Assembly: GCA_037142515.1 (NCBI GenBank)
Contig: JBAXAM010000011.1
Span: 1 to 34,671, forward strand
DNA length: 34,671 nucleotides
DNA from: JBAXAM01 sp037142515
GTDB lineage: Bacteria > Pseudomonadota > Gammaproteobacteria > UBA9339
Direction: 5' to 3'
Of this stretch, positions 8,825 through 16,742 are shown in pieces (the stretch's first letter is position 1; each line of letters starts with the position of its first letter). The notes under the pieces were generated by a model. That model saw only the letters and a program-made list of their open reading frames with translations. It did not search any database and was not told the DNA's origin. Position numbers and translations under genes: made by a program.

Positions 8825-8842
8825 AAAACAACCGGTTGTTTT
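8825..8842. promoter_or_regulatory. 18-bp perfect palindrome between divergent genes
   Basis: AAAACAACCGGTTGTTTT is self-complementary over 18 bases. Its left arm (GATAAAACAACC) recurs nearly inverted at 8867-8878 (GGTTGTTTTATA), so two related half-sites flank the ATPase/ybeY intergenic region. It could be an operator for one or both genes or a small hairpin; no U-run follows directly, which argues against a simple terminator. Confidence 0.5.
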
Positions 8843-8927
8843 CTTGGGCAGCAAAACAAAAGAGAGGGTTGTTTTATATTGAAATAGTAGTTCGACATTT
8901 TAAATTTTTGAGATTCTAATAGTGCTC

Positions 8928-9365
8928 ATGAGTATAAAACTAGTTGTGCAAAATATTAGCAAAACCAAGTCTGTTCCAAGCAAAAAACAGTTTAAAGCTT
9001 GGATAGAAAAAGCCCTTGCGCCACGCAAAAAAAAATATGAGATTATTATTCGTATTGTTGGGATCAAAGAAATTACAAAACTAAACAAGCAGTATCGTAA
9101 AAAAAACAAACCAACTAACATTCTTTCTTTTAATTTTTATCCACCAGTAAATATCGAAACTAATTTAATTGGTGATTTGGTAATATGCGCGCCAATCGTT
9201 AAGCTTGAAGCTAAATTACAACATAAAACCATATTATCTCACTGGGCTCATCTAACCGTGCATGGGGTTTTACATCTGCTAGGTTATGATCATCAAAACG
9301 ATGGCGCAGCTTTGAAGATGGAGCGGCTGGAAACGAAGATTTTAAAAAACTCATTTCAAAACTAA
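8928..9365 (+). CDS. ybeY: Endoribonuclease YbeY (rRNA maturation factor)
   Basis: YbeY is a zinc endoribonuclease involved in 16S rRNA 3' maturation and ribosome quality control. The zinc motif H-x3-H-x5-H is present as HGVLHLLGYDH near residue 110, preceded by the conserved LSFNF and IGDLVIC segments. The product is about 145 residues, normal for the family. A GTG at 8922 is in frame; the ATG at 8928 gives MSIKLVVQN and is preferred, although the ribosome-binding site is weak. In most gammaproteobacteria the neighbours are miaB, phoH (ybeZ) and lnt. Here ybeY stands alone, cut off from lnt by about 6 kb of accessory genes. Confidence 0.92.
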   Translation: MSIKLVVQNISKTKSVPSKKQFKAWIEKALAPRKKKYEIIIRIVGIKEITKLNKQYRKKNKPTNILSFNFYPPVNIETNLIGDLVICAPIVKLEAKLQHKTILSHWAHLTVHGVLHLLGYDHQNDGAALKMERLETKILKNSFQN

Positions 9366-9734
9366 TTGGCAGTTGCAGTTAATTACCTTGGTTTTTGATA
9401 AATCATTTAAGGTGTTTTTTTCTATTAAAATTTTTATTATATGAGTTTTTGCTTCATTAGGAGGTTTTATTTCTGCAAAATCTTTCTTATACTTTGCCCA
9501 ATATCCAGGATTATTGCTTTTCCATTTATTCTGTATTTCTTGTCTGTACGTCTTATAATCTTTATCGTATTTTAATTTATGTCGTATCCAGTCGGTCTTG
9601 CGCGCACTTTGGCATTTCTTTTTTGAACAATATCTCTGATTTAAAACATGTTTTTGAGGATAAAATTTGTTGCCGCAGTTTGCACATCGCCTATTGCAAG
9701 GTGATTGTCGTAAAGCTAGAATGTACCTAACCAT
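9351..9734 (-). CDS. Small zinc-ribbon protein of unknown function
   Basis: The 127-residue protein has a likely zinc site near the N-terminus: CANC (residues 17-20) and YCSKKKC (about 34-40). It continues into a basic stretch with KWKSNNPGYWAKYK. The pattern CxxC, NQRYCS..C, then a W..NPGYW..Y segment recurs in small proteins of environmental bacteria, often near mobile elements (recalled, not searched). No function is assigned. Its 3' end overlaps ybeY by 15 bases in convergent orientation. The sequence upstream of its start contains a hairpin. Confidence 0.55.
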   Translation of the reverse strand: MVRYILALRQSPCNRRCANCGNKFYPQKHVLNQRYCSKKKCQSARKTDWIRHKLKYDKDYKTYRQEIQNKWKSNNPGYWAKYKKDFAEIKPPNEAKTHIIKILIEKNTLNDLSKTKVINCNCQLVLK

Positions 9735-9765
9735 GTTTGCTTCCTAACTTGAGTTAATGTGGCCA

Positions 9766-9801
9766 GCGCTGCCGAGTATGCTCAAATACAATCGGTAGCG
9801 C
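9766..9801. terminator. Hairpin between toxin and zinc-ribbon genes
   Basis: GCGCTGCCGA (9766-9775) pairs with TCGGTAGCGC (9792-9801), ten pairs with one G-U, around a 16-base loop. It lies just downstream of the toxin stop in the minus direction. No clear T-run follows on the minus strand, so it may be a weak or factor-dependent terminator, or an mRNA structure. Confidence 0.4.
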
Positions 9802-9805
9802 GTTC

Positions 9806-10144
9806 CTAATGATTTTTTATATAGTCTTCAATTCTCTTTCTGTCTTCGTTGTCTTTTTTGTCTCCTTTTAGATAAATCTCTATATGCGTAAAAACAAAAC
9901 TGCCTTGGTGGTACGCGTAAACTATTCTGATTGACTTGTTTATCAAGCTTCTGCAAGCAAGGCGTGCCTTTACTATTTCTACTTTGTTTGAATGATAAAT
10001 AGTTGCAAAATTAACACCTATTCCAGTAGGGTTAAGCGCTATAAGCTTTTCTATGTTTTTCAAGTCTCCAGATAAGCTTGGATGCTTTTTAGAAAGCTTT
10101 AAAAACTCTTTTTTAAATTGTGGTAATTTATTAAAACGGTTCAT
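9806..10144 (-). CDS. RelE/ParE-like toxin candidate
   Basis: The 112-residue basic protein begins MNRFNKLPQFKKEFLKLSKK, then has a residue pattern typical of the RelE/ParE fold: a two-helix N-terminus, VKARLACRSL, IRIVYAYHQG, and a terminal FTHIEIYLKGD strand. It overlaps the upstream HTH gene by 14 bases on the same strand, as expected for an antitoxin-first toxin-antitoxin operon. RelE-type toxins cleave mRNA and ParE-type ones poison gyrase; which applies here cannot be decided by eye. Confidence 0.7.
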   Translation of the reverse strand: MNRFNKLPQFKKEFLKLSKKHPSLSGDLKNIEKLIALNPTGIGVNFATIYHSNKVEIVKARLACRSLINKSIRIVYAYHQGSFVFTHIEIYLKGDKKDNEDRKRIEDYIKNH

Positions 10145-10925
10145 ATTCTCTTACGGATGTTTCTTCTGGGCGATAAAACACGTATTCGTAATCTAGCACT
10201 TCTTTTTCTTTTGCCATAAGCCACGGAGTATCTTTATGTGATAAAGCCGATATCTTGGTGGCAGTAAGATAAGATAAACGATTAAGTTCCCAGTCTATGT
10301 GGGCAATTTCTGTTCCAGACAGACAGGTAAGATCAATGGCTTCATTCGGATTTACGAGGTATTTAGTTTGGTCGTATTTATAAAATTTACTTTTGATGCA
10401 TTCAATCTTTCCATCATGCTCGAGCTCATTGATAATTCTAGCAAAAGCTGTTGGTGTGGGTCCGTGAATATTTTTTATATATCTTGCGCCAATAAGTTGT
10501 TTCTCAAACTTTTCATAATAATCAAAGTCAATAAAATAAAGTAGCTTGTATAAGACGGTTTGGCCAATGTTGGGTTTGCCGCCAATTTTTGATAGTATAT
10601 ACAAAAGTATCTGTTTGAATTTGTTTACTTTTTCTTGTGGTATAGCAATACGCTCTGAAGCAAGATCAATACCGCTTTTTTTGTCTTTTTTGATTTTTTC
10701 AAAAATAACTGGCGGTGTAAATACTTTGCCGTTAATTACGTCCTCAAGAGATATTTGGAAGATTTTAGAGATTTCATTTGCTTCTGCTAGGGCGAGATCG
10801 CGTTTACCTTGTTCGAAAGCAATGTAGGATGAGCGCGAAATGCCTATTTTTTCAGCCACTTCTAATTGAGAAAAGCCGTGTTTAACGCGAAGCGATTTAA
10901 TTAACGTGAAGTATTTATTGGGCAT
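10131..10925 (-). CDS. XRE-family antitoxin with Panacea (DUF4065) domain
   Basis: Residues 5-60 form a helix-turn-helix XRE domain (SQLEVAEKIGISRSSYIAFE). Residues about 90-240 match the Panacea/DUF4065 domain, with LLYFIDFDYYEKF, GPTPTAFARIINEL and the C-terminal LSHKDTPW pattern. Panacea is a known antitoxin domain that neutralises many unrelated toxins by direct binding; the HTH part probably autoregulates the operon. The following gene overlaps by 14 bases and looks RelE/ParE-like, so this is a predicted type II toxin-antitoxin pair. It starts at the ATG ending at 10925, with a promoter-like sequence just upstream. Confidence 0.85.
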   Translation of the reverse strand: MPNKYFTLIKSLRVKHGFSQLEVAEKIGISRSSYIAFEQGKRDLALAEANEISKIFQISLEDVINGKVFTPPVIFEKIKKDKKSGIDLASERIAIPQEKVNKFKQILLYILSKIGGKPNIGQTVLYKLLYFIDFDYYEKFEKQLIGARYIKNIHGPTPTAFARIINELEHDGKIECIKSKFYKYDQTKYLVNPNEAIDLTCLSGTEIAHIDWELNRLSYLTATKISALSHKDTPWLMAKEKEVLDYEYVFYRPEETSVREYEPF

Positions 10926-10933
10926 GCAATAAA

Positions 10934-10960
10934 GTTATACTAGTAGTGTTAGAAAGTCAA
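10934..10960 (-). promoter_or_regulatory. Promoter-like sequence with embedded palindrome, antitoxin operon
   Basis: On the minus strand TTGACT (10955-10960) and TATAAC (10934-10939) resemble -35 and -10 boxes, 15 bases apart (slightly short). The palindrome TACTAGTA (10938-10945) overlaps the -10 region and is a candidate operator for the XRE antitoxin. Confidence 0.5.
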
Positions 10961-10991
10961 ATGATTAATTGTGTAAAAATCAGACTTGTTA

Positions 10992-11801
10992 TTAGAAAAT
11001 ATCTATTGCTTCAACTTTAATTTCCTTGCCGAAAAACAACCGCGTTCCTTTAGCAAAACTTTCGGTGTAGTCAGAAACATAAAAATGATGATTTGGTTGA
11101 GCAGAAGAAAGAATTCCGTGAGAGGTTAATGCGACGTCAACTTCTTTGGCAACAATTTTTGCAGCATCAACAATATCAATTTTATTTTTATAAAAGGCAG
11201 CAATACTTTTTTTAATTACGGGATAATGTGTGCATCCTAGAACTAAAGCATCAATGTTTTGTAATGTAGGGTGGGCTAAATATTCGGCTAGGGCGACGTC
11301 AATTAGCTCGTGTTCAAAAAACCCCTCTTCAATAATAGGTACTAAGAGTGGTGTGGCTAAAGCGCAGAAGTCAATTTGTTGCGCTAGCTTAGCAATTTTT
11401 TGGTGATAAACCTGCGTTTGTAGTGTCAGTTTTGTGCCAATCAACCCAATGCGTTTGTTTGCGTAATTTGTGCCCAAAAAATTAACCACTGGATCAATTA
11501 CGTTAAGAAGTATAGCTCGATTACCAACATAATTTTTAAGCATTTCATAGGCTGCTGACGAGGCAGCATTGCAAGCAATCAAAATTAACTTGACCTCGCG
11601 CATAAGCAAAAAATCTACAATTTTTTTTGTATAATTCTGGACAGTTTGTATGGATTTATCACCATATGGTAAATGTGCTGTATCACCAAAGTAAACTATT
11701 GATTCATTTGGTAGTTGGTCGATGACAGCCCTGGTGACTGTTAATCCACCGATGCCGCTATCAAAGATACCTATGGGTTTATTTGCTTTTAAAGTTAGCA
11801 T
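10992..11801 (-). CDS. murI: Glutamate racemase
   Basis: MurI converts L- to D-glutamate for peptidoglycan. The product is 269 residues with the family landmarks PIGIFDSGIGGLTV, YFGDTAHLPYG, the first catalytic cysteine in ACNAASSAA and the second in LGCTHYP. The first motif normally reads CNTAS; here Thr, a substrate-carboxylate ligand, is Ala (codon GCT). A TTG start at 11807 is possible, but the ATG at 11801 (MLTLKANKPIG) is preferred. It diverges from the small lipoprotein gene across about 110 bases. A retained murI indicates the cell still makes peptidoglycan, in line with mrdA in this window. Confidence 0.93.
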   Translation of the reverse strand: MLTLKANKPIGIFDSGIGGLTVTRAVIDQLPNESIVYFGDTAHLPYGDKSIQTVQNYTKKIVDFLLMREVKLILIACNAASSAAYEMLKNYVGNRAILLNVIDPVVNFLGTNYANKRIGLIGTKLTLQTQVYHQKIAKLAQQIDFCALATPLLVPIIEEGFFEHELIDVALAEYLAHPTLQNIDALVLGCTHYPVIKKSIAAFYKNKIDIVDAAKIVAKEVDVALTSHGILSSAQPNHHFYVSDYTESFAKGTRLFFGKEIKVEAIDIF

Positions 11802-11897
11802 ATTCAATATGAAATCAAATTTCGAATTGTAGTCGCTTATGCAGAAGCTGCAAGTTAAATAATTTTGTGTTACTATTAAAAAAAGGAAGTTAATTTT

Positions 11898-11915
11898 ATG
11901 AGATTGATAAAATGA
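11898..11915 (+). other. Five-codon leader ORF overlapping the lipoprotein start
   Basis: AAAGGAAG at 11882-11889 is well spaced for the ATG at 11898, which opens MRLIK and stops at TGA 11913-11915. That stop overlaps the lipoprotein ATG at 11912 (ATGA). This looks like a mini-ORF that delivers ribosomes to the lipoprotein start by coupling; chance remains possible. Confidence 0.4.
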
Positions 11916-12268
11916 AAATTATAGTAATTAGTAGATGCGTGCTAATAGTCCTATCATTGTTGACCGTTGTTGCTTGTATGCCAATTGATGTTATCCCTCA
12001 TGCCAGTGGCATGTTTACCGTCATTTCTGCTGCTTCAAGTAGAAAAAAAGCTGGTGCATTAGTTATAAACAAGGCTAAAGGTATTTGTGAGCAACAAAAT
12101 GGTACGGTGACGATAATAGATCAGAGTACCACATATCAAGGGCTTGATAGGGATCAACAAAAATTAGTTAAACTTGCTCATGATATTTTACCTGAGACTA
12201 AAACGGCTGGTCCATATACTCCACCAAATCATGAGTATAGGTCGACTTTAACTTTTAAGTGTGAATGA
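11912..12268 (+). CDS. Small predicted lipoprotein, unknown function
   Basis: The 118-residue protein has a lipoprotein signal: a hydrophobic stretch (residues 3-21) ending in VVAC, so Cys22 should be lipidated and the protein exported across the inner membrane. After that come a basic segment (SRKKAGAL) and a short globular part with one further cysteine (GICEQQ) and another close to the C-terminus. I do not recognise the family. The start is the ATG at 11912, coupled to an upstream mini-ORF that has the only good ribosome-binding site. The TraI_2-like gene follows 12 bases later on the same strand, so the two are probably co-transcribed. Confidence 0.65.
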   Translation: MKIIVISRCVLIVLSLLTVVACMPIDVIPHASGMFTVISAASSRKKAGALVINKAKGICEQQNGTVTIIDQSTTYQGLDRDQQKLVKLAHDILPETKTAGPYTPPNHEYRSTLTFKCE

Positions 12269-12280
12269 GGCTAGCGCTGA

Positions 12281-13615
12281 ATGTCACCTTTTTTTACGTC
12301 ATCAGTTAAAAAAAATATTAGCGGACGTAGTTTGTTTCCTATTGCTCCTGCTGATGTTTTATTAGCGTCAAATCAATGTAAAACGATTATTAAAGATATA
12401 CGGCAAACAGTCGATATTTCAGATGAGCATTTCGATGTTTTGTATCAGTCCCTAATAAATAGTTTCATTGAATTTGTACAATTATTGCCTGTTAATAATG
12501 AAGCTCCGCTAGGCAGTTTAATGAATAGAGCTTTGCTTAGGGCTTTATTTGTTCTTAAGCAGCAAAGAAATGAAGACGAAGATCACCAGCCAGATCCCCT
12601 CTTAGTTTATACGCTTTTTAGCGGTGCTTTATTGTTTGATGTTGGTTTTGTAACCAACGATCATACGGTGATGATTTCCGAAAAAGATGGTACTTTTGTT
12701 AAGGAGTGGCTCCCAAATAAAGGTAAAATGCAACAATCTGATGGAGGATATTATCGCGTTCGTTGTGGTGGAGGCATGCCTTCGGAGTTTAGTCGGCACG
12801 CCACCTTGTTATTTGCACAACAATTAATGCCGCCGGCTGGATTTAATTGGATTGCTCAAGAGGTCGATGCTTTTAATAGCTGGATTACAATGCTTAACAA
12901 TGAAAAAGAGCTAACCAGTGATTTGAGTTTATACCTTAACTATGCAAACAAAAAAATAATTGATGAAGCAGAAAAAGAAAATTTTTCTGCAGTGGGCATT
13001 GGGGTGCTAGAACCTGAAGAAACTGCTTTAGGAGATGATTTTCTCGAATGGCTCAAACGGGGGCTTGATATTGGAACAATTAGTATTAATACGTATGATT
13101 CCGATATCCACGAGATCGAAAATGGCTTGTTTTTAGAAGTTCCAGAAATTATTGACAAGTTTTGTGTCCAGTCAAAAAAAAATCCAACAGTGGATGCGGT
13201 GTTTACACAATTAAAAAAAATAGGTTTTATTAAACTGGATGAAGCGAATAAAGAACTTGCTACTTATACTTATAACTATGCGGCCATCAATAATGAGCTT
13301 AAGCAACCAGTGCCAGCAGCACCAGAACAGCATAAAAAGCATTTAATTCGCAGTGGCATAAAAGTATTTATGCCGTGCTTTTTATTTTTCTTATTTGGCA
13401 AGCGTTTTCGTTTATCGGCGAAAGAAAAACTTAAGAAAAAGCTTAGGATTCTAAAAAGGCTTAAGCTTCGTCATCAGAGATTTAAAGAGCTGATTAGAGA
13501 GATTGAAGAGGCTGCATTACTAAGAATGAATTTAAACAAGGAGGCGTTAGATGTTGCCAGCAAAGAATTTAAAAAATGGTTAAAAAAATTACAGACGCCA
13601 TTTTATAGTCAGTGA
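12281..13615 (+). CDS. Degenerate MobH-type TraI_2 relaxase-like protein
   Basis: Residues about 13-215 align with the TraI_2 domain (PF07514) of MobH relaxases from integrative elements: RSLFPIAPADVLLASNQ, FVQLLPVNNE, then the HD region and LMPPAGFNWIAQEVDAFNSW. A C-terminal TraI_2_C-like part follows (GLFLEVPEIIDKFC, about 283-296). The HD metal site is gone: the usual PGGLLxHTLEV is PLGSLMNRALLRA and HDIGKP is FDVGFV. DNA nicking is therefore unlikely. The end (about residues 345-444) has a hydrophobic segment VFMPCFLFFLFG and a lysine-rich coiled-coil region. At 444 residues it is shorter than typical relaxases. It may be a domesticated structural or regulatory protein of the secretion system. 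Confidence 0.7.
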   Translation: MSPFFTSSVKKNISGRSLFPIAPADVLLASNQCKTIIKDIRQTVDISDEHFDVLYQSLINSFIEFVQLLPVNNEAPLGSLMNRALLRALFVLKQQRNEDEDHQPDPLLVYTLFSGALLFDVGFVTNDHTVMISEKDGTFVKEWLPNKGKMQQSDGGYYRVRCGGGMPSEFSRHATLLFAQQLMPPAGFNWIAQEVDAFNSWITMLNNEKELTSDLSLYLNYANKKIIDEAEKENFSAVGIGVLEPEETALGDDFLEWLKRGLDIGTISINTYDSDIHEIENGLFLEVPEIIDKFCVQSKKNPTVDAVFTQLKKIGFIKLDEANKELATYTYNYAAINNELKQPVPAAPEQHKKHLIRSGIKVFMPCFLFFLFGKRFRLSAKEKLKKKLRILKRLKLRHQRFKELIREIEEAALLRMNLNKEALDVASKEFKKWLKKLQTPFYSQ

Positions 13616-15199
13616 GGTGTAATATTTGTATTCGTTTGAGATGTTTTCTTGACTATCTTTTTGTCAACCTTATGTTCTTGTTGGTTTTTTTCAAACAATA
13701 ATTCACCAATCTGTTGTCCTATTTTTCTTGTTGAATCATTTTCAATTATTATGTTTTTTTTAAGTTTATTAAGGTCGTCTTGATAAACTTTCACTACTAA
13801 ATTAGTGCTGTTTTTTTTGAGTTTTAATGCTTCAATTTCTTTATTGAGTCCTATTGTTTCATCTGGTATTACGTTTTTTGCCCAAAAAGATTTAATCCAA
13901 TCAAGAAATGATAAAGAAGGCTTGCTTTTTTTTATAGAGCTGCATTGTTTTTGTAAGTCACTTATTTTTGTGCTGCAATCTTTAATTTGTTGGTTACAGT
14001 TTGTTATGTTTTTATTTGTGTCGTCTATTGTTTTTAAGATTTCTTTTACTTTATTACAAGATTTTTTATTTAAGTTTTCCTTAATAGTATTAATATGAAT
14101 ATCCGCTTCTGCAATTTTTTTGTTGCACTCAGCTATATAACTATTATTAAATATGCTCTTCAGGTTAGAAACATCTTTTGAGATATTTTCATGTAATATT
14201 TTTGCTGCTTTAACTTTGTTATTTAATTCTACGTGATTATCGATAGTTTCTATTTTTTTTAATTCTTCAATATAGTTGTCGATTTTTTCTTTTAGTTCCT
14301 TGACTATTTCTTTTGCTGAGTAATGAACATTTGAGGTGTATTCTCCTTCGTAATGATTATCACCATTGACCGTTTTTTTCCCTAAGTCGTTATCATAACC
14401 TTTTTGTTTTTCAAGATATTCGCTCTTTATCTTTGTATGCCCGTGCTCAACACAAGATACACATTTTGGATATGGTGGTGGACCGTTAAATTTTATAACT
14501 CCGTTACCTTCACTATCCCCAAGTCTATTACCAAACCTGTTCCACATTATCTTAGCAATAGGAGAATCACCTCTAGCGTCAAATAAATATTCAATGTATT
14601 GACGAGCGGTTTTTCCGTTTTTATAAATGTTTTTGTCATCAGTGCCAATTGCCCGCTTAAATATTAGGATAAAAATGTTGTTTATTTTATCTAGCATTTT
14701 AGCCAATACGCTAGCTTGCATGTTTTCTATGCTTTTATTATCGCCTTCTTTTGGAAAGTATTCGTTGTACTCTTCTTTGCTAAGCAACTCTTCAGCCAAA
14801 TCCTTTATTACCGAAAAATTATTTGGTGCATGCATCGAAAGAGTAATATTATTTTTATCGTCTGATAAAGTATATGAAATTACATTCAAGGATGGCAAGA
14901 CGTTTTCAATATATAGCTTTTGCACCTCCTCCCTATCGCCATCTATTAAACTTAACTCAATAGATTTTTCTAATCCTAATAATGATTTTATGAACTGTGG
15001 ACGAAGAGGGCTAGTTTTATTAAAAAGTATTTGTCTTATTGTTGCTGGTTTTATCGCTGAATATAATGTTTTTTAACTCTTTTTTAAAAGAGTCCATCTG
15101 CATAATAGAGTACGATGGCATATCTATTTTTTTAAAGCCATTAAGACTAATTTTCATTTCGTCTTCTCTGTTGGTTTCGGTAGAGTTGTTTTGTTGCAT
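13609..15199 (-). pseudogene. Coiled-coil protein gene split by a +1-type frameshift at an A6 run
   Basis: Two frames form one gene. The first starts at the ATG ending at 15199 (MQQNNSTETNREDEM) and runs through MQMDSFKKELKN before stopping. The second opens right after an A6 run (T6 on the plus strand, 15069-15074) as YSAIKPATIRQILFNK and runs to 13609. Removing one A joins them into 529 codons (KKELKTLYSAIKP) with no other stop. No good start exists for the long frame alone: the GTG at 14925 touches its GGAGG directly. The product has a CVSCVEHGH zinc-like cluster and long coiled coils (about residues 290-450). Function unknown; it could be a secreted effector. It lies 23 bases downstream of lnt on the same strand. 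Confidence 0.65.
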
Positions 15200-15222
15200 T
15201 TAAATCTCTATTTTCGCCTATT

Positions 15223-16713
15223 TTACTGTTTAGTTGTTGGGAATGCCATCCATAAAATTAGCAGAAGCAACAATAGCCAAGTATATTGTCCATATTTTAC
15301 CCATGGGGTTGCGCCGGATAAAAGTTGAATATTTGCGGTTAAAACTGCTTGTTTAAATATTGGCAGCTTAGAGATTATTTTTCCGCTTGAGTTAATGATT
15401 GCTGTAATGCCAGTGTTCGTTGCTAATAGTTGATAGCGTCCAACTTCAAGTGATCGCATGCGAGCGATTTCTAGGTGTTGTGCTGCAGCAATCGACTCAC
15501 CAAACCAACTATCATCGCTAACAGTAACTAAGAGTCCTGCTCGTGGTAGATAATCCAAAACCAAATTAGCATAGGCAATTTCATAACAAACAAATGGTGC
15601 TAGTGGAGTTTTACCAATTAATAGATCAGGTTGATTTTTTGTACCGCTTGAGAAGCCAGACATTGGAATCATGAGATAATTGTGTAACCAGCTTAAAATA
15701 AAACGCAGGGGCAAGTATTCGCCAAATGGTACCAGATGGCGTTTATAATAATGCTCTTTGTTTGTGCCAAAAGCCAAAATGCCATTAAAGTAATTTTTGT
15801 TTTCTTTGTCATAAAAAGTAGTGCCGCTCAAAATTGTAATATTATGTTTTTTCGCGGTATTAGATAATGATTTTAAATGAAATTGTACTTCTTTAGAAAG
15901 ACGGGGAATTGCTGCTTCTGGCCATATTATAAGTTTACTAGAAAAGTTCTGTTTTGTTAAAGTAGCATAAGTGTTTAAGATAGGCAGTAATTCGTTTTCG
16001 TTCCATTTTTGGTCAAGTGAAATATTGCCTTGGATCAGGCTTGTCTTAATTGGGGAGTCTATTTTTTTTGTCCAATTAATTTTTGTAAAAACTGCGCCCA
16101 TGCTCCAAAGCGCCAATATTAATAGCATTAGAGCTGCTATTGATTTTATTTTTTTATGGTAAAAAAACAGGCAAACTATTGCGCCAGCAGTTTGTGTAAT
16201 TGCAAAAGAAACTCCATAAACACCGAAGATTGTTGCCCATCCGCGCACTGGTGAATCGATATGGCCATAGCCCAAAAATAACCAGGGAAATCCACTTAAA
16301 ACCCAGCCGCGTAGCCATTCTAAAATTACCCAAATTGCAGGAAAAGCTATCAGGAATTTACGCCAATCGTTCTGTGGAAACATGCGATTTAGCAGATAAC
16401 CTTGCAAGGCTGGATATAGCGCTAAGATCGCAATCATAAGCGTAAGGATCAATAGTGCAAGCGGTATTGGTGCGTGGCCGAAGTGATGAATACTAATATA
16501 AACCCAATAAACCCCGCAGCCAAAAAACGTCAAACCAAATAACCAGCCATACAAAAAGGCTAGTTTTGGTGATGTGGCTTGAATCCAAGTTAGTAGTAAT
16601 AAAGCCAGCGCAATTTCAGCAATTAAATAATAACCAAAAGGTGCGAAGGCTAGTGGCAAGATCGCACCAGCAAATAAAGCTATCAAGCTTAGGAGTGTTT
16701 TTTTCTTTGACAT
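15223..16713 (-). CDS. lnt: Apolipoprotein N-acyltransferase
   Basis: Lnt adds the third acyl chain to lipoproteins in the inner membrane, the step needed for Lol transport to the outer membrane. The 496-residue protein has six or so N-terminal membrane helices (residues 5-200) and a C-terminal nitrilase domain. The catalytic triad is visible: Glu in WPEAAIPR, Lys in KRHLVPFGEYLP and Cys in APFVCYEIAY. A last helix is near the C-terminus. It diverges from leuS with 29 bases between starts, an arrangement derived from the gammaproteobacterial ybeY-ybeX-lnt/leuS neighbourhood. Lipoprotein substrates in this window include LptE, TrbG and the small lipoprotein at 11912. Confidence 0.95.
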   Translation of the reverse strand: MSKKKTLLSLIALFAGAILPLAFAPFGYYLIAEIALALLLLTWIQATSPKLAFLYGWLFGLTFFGCGVYWVYISIHHFGHAPIPLALLILTLMIAILALYPALQGYLLNRMFPQNDWRKFLIAFPAIWVILEWLRGWVLSGFPWLFLGYGHIDSPVRGWATIFGVYGVSFAITQTAGAIVCLFFYHKKIKSIAALMLLILALWSMGAVFTKINWTKKIDSPIKTSLIQGNISLDQKWNENELLPILNTYATLTKQNFSSKLIIWPEAAIPRLSKEVQFHLKSLSNTAKKHNITILSGTTFYDKENKNYFNGILAFGTNKEHYYKRHLVPFGEYLPLRFILSWLHNYLMIPMSGFSSGTKNQPDLLIGKTPLAPFVCYEIAYANLVLDYLPRAGLLVTVSDDSWFGESIAAAQHLEIARMRSLEVGRYQLLATNTGITAIINSSGKIISKLPIFKQAVLTANIQLLSGATPWVKYGQYTWLLLLLLILWMAFPTTKQ

Positions 16714-16742
16714 ATGGGCTATATTACCCCTAAAATCAAATC

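Noticed and set aside
9741..9812. Integron attC-like site around the hairpin
   Set aside because: The core GTTRRRY and its complement are not present at the hairpin borders, and no cassette array or integrase is nearby.
14627..15076. Plus-strand open frame opposite the coiled-coil gene
   Set aside because: The composition (Ser/Leu/Phe-rich complement of a lysine-rich frame) is that of an antisense shadow, and it covers the frameshift junction of a better-supported minus-strand gene.
15066..15077. Programmed -1 frameshift at the A-AAA-AAC heptamer in the coiled-coil gene
   Set aside because: The heptamer is in the right phase, but a -1 shift enters the third frame and stops after a few codons (HYIQR). 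The downstream coding frame needs +1, i.e. loss of one A.
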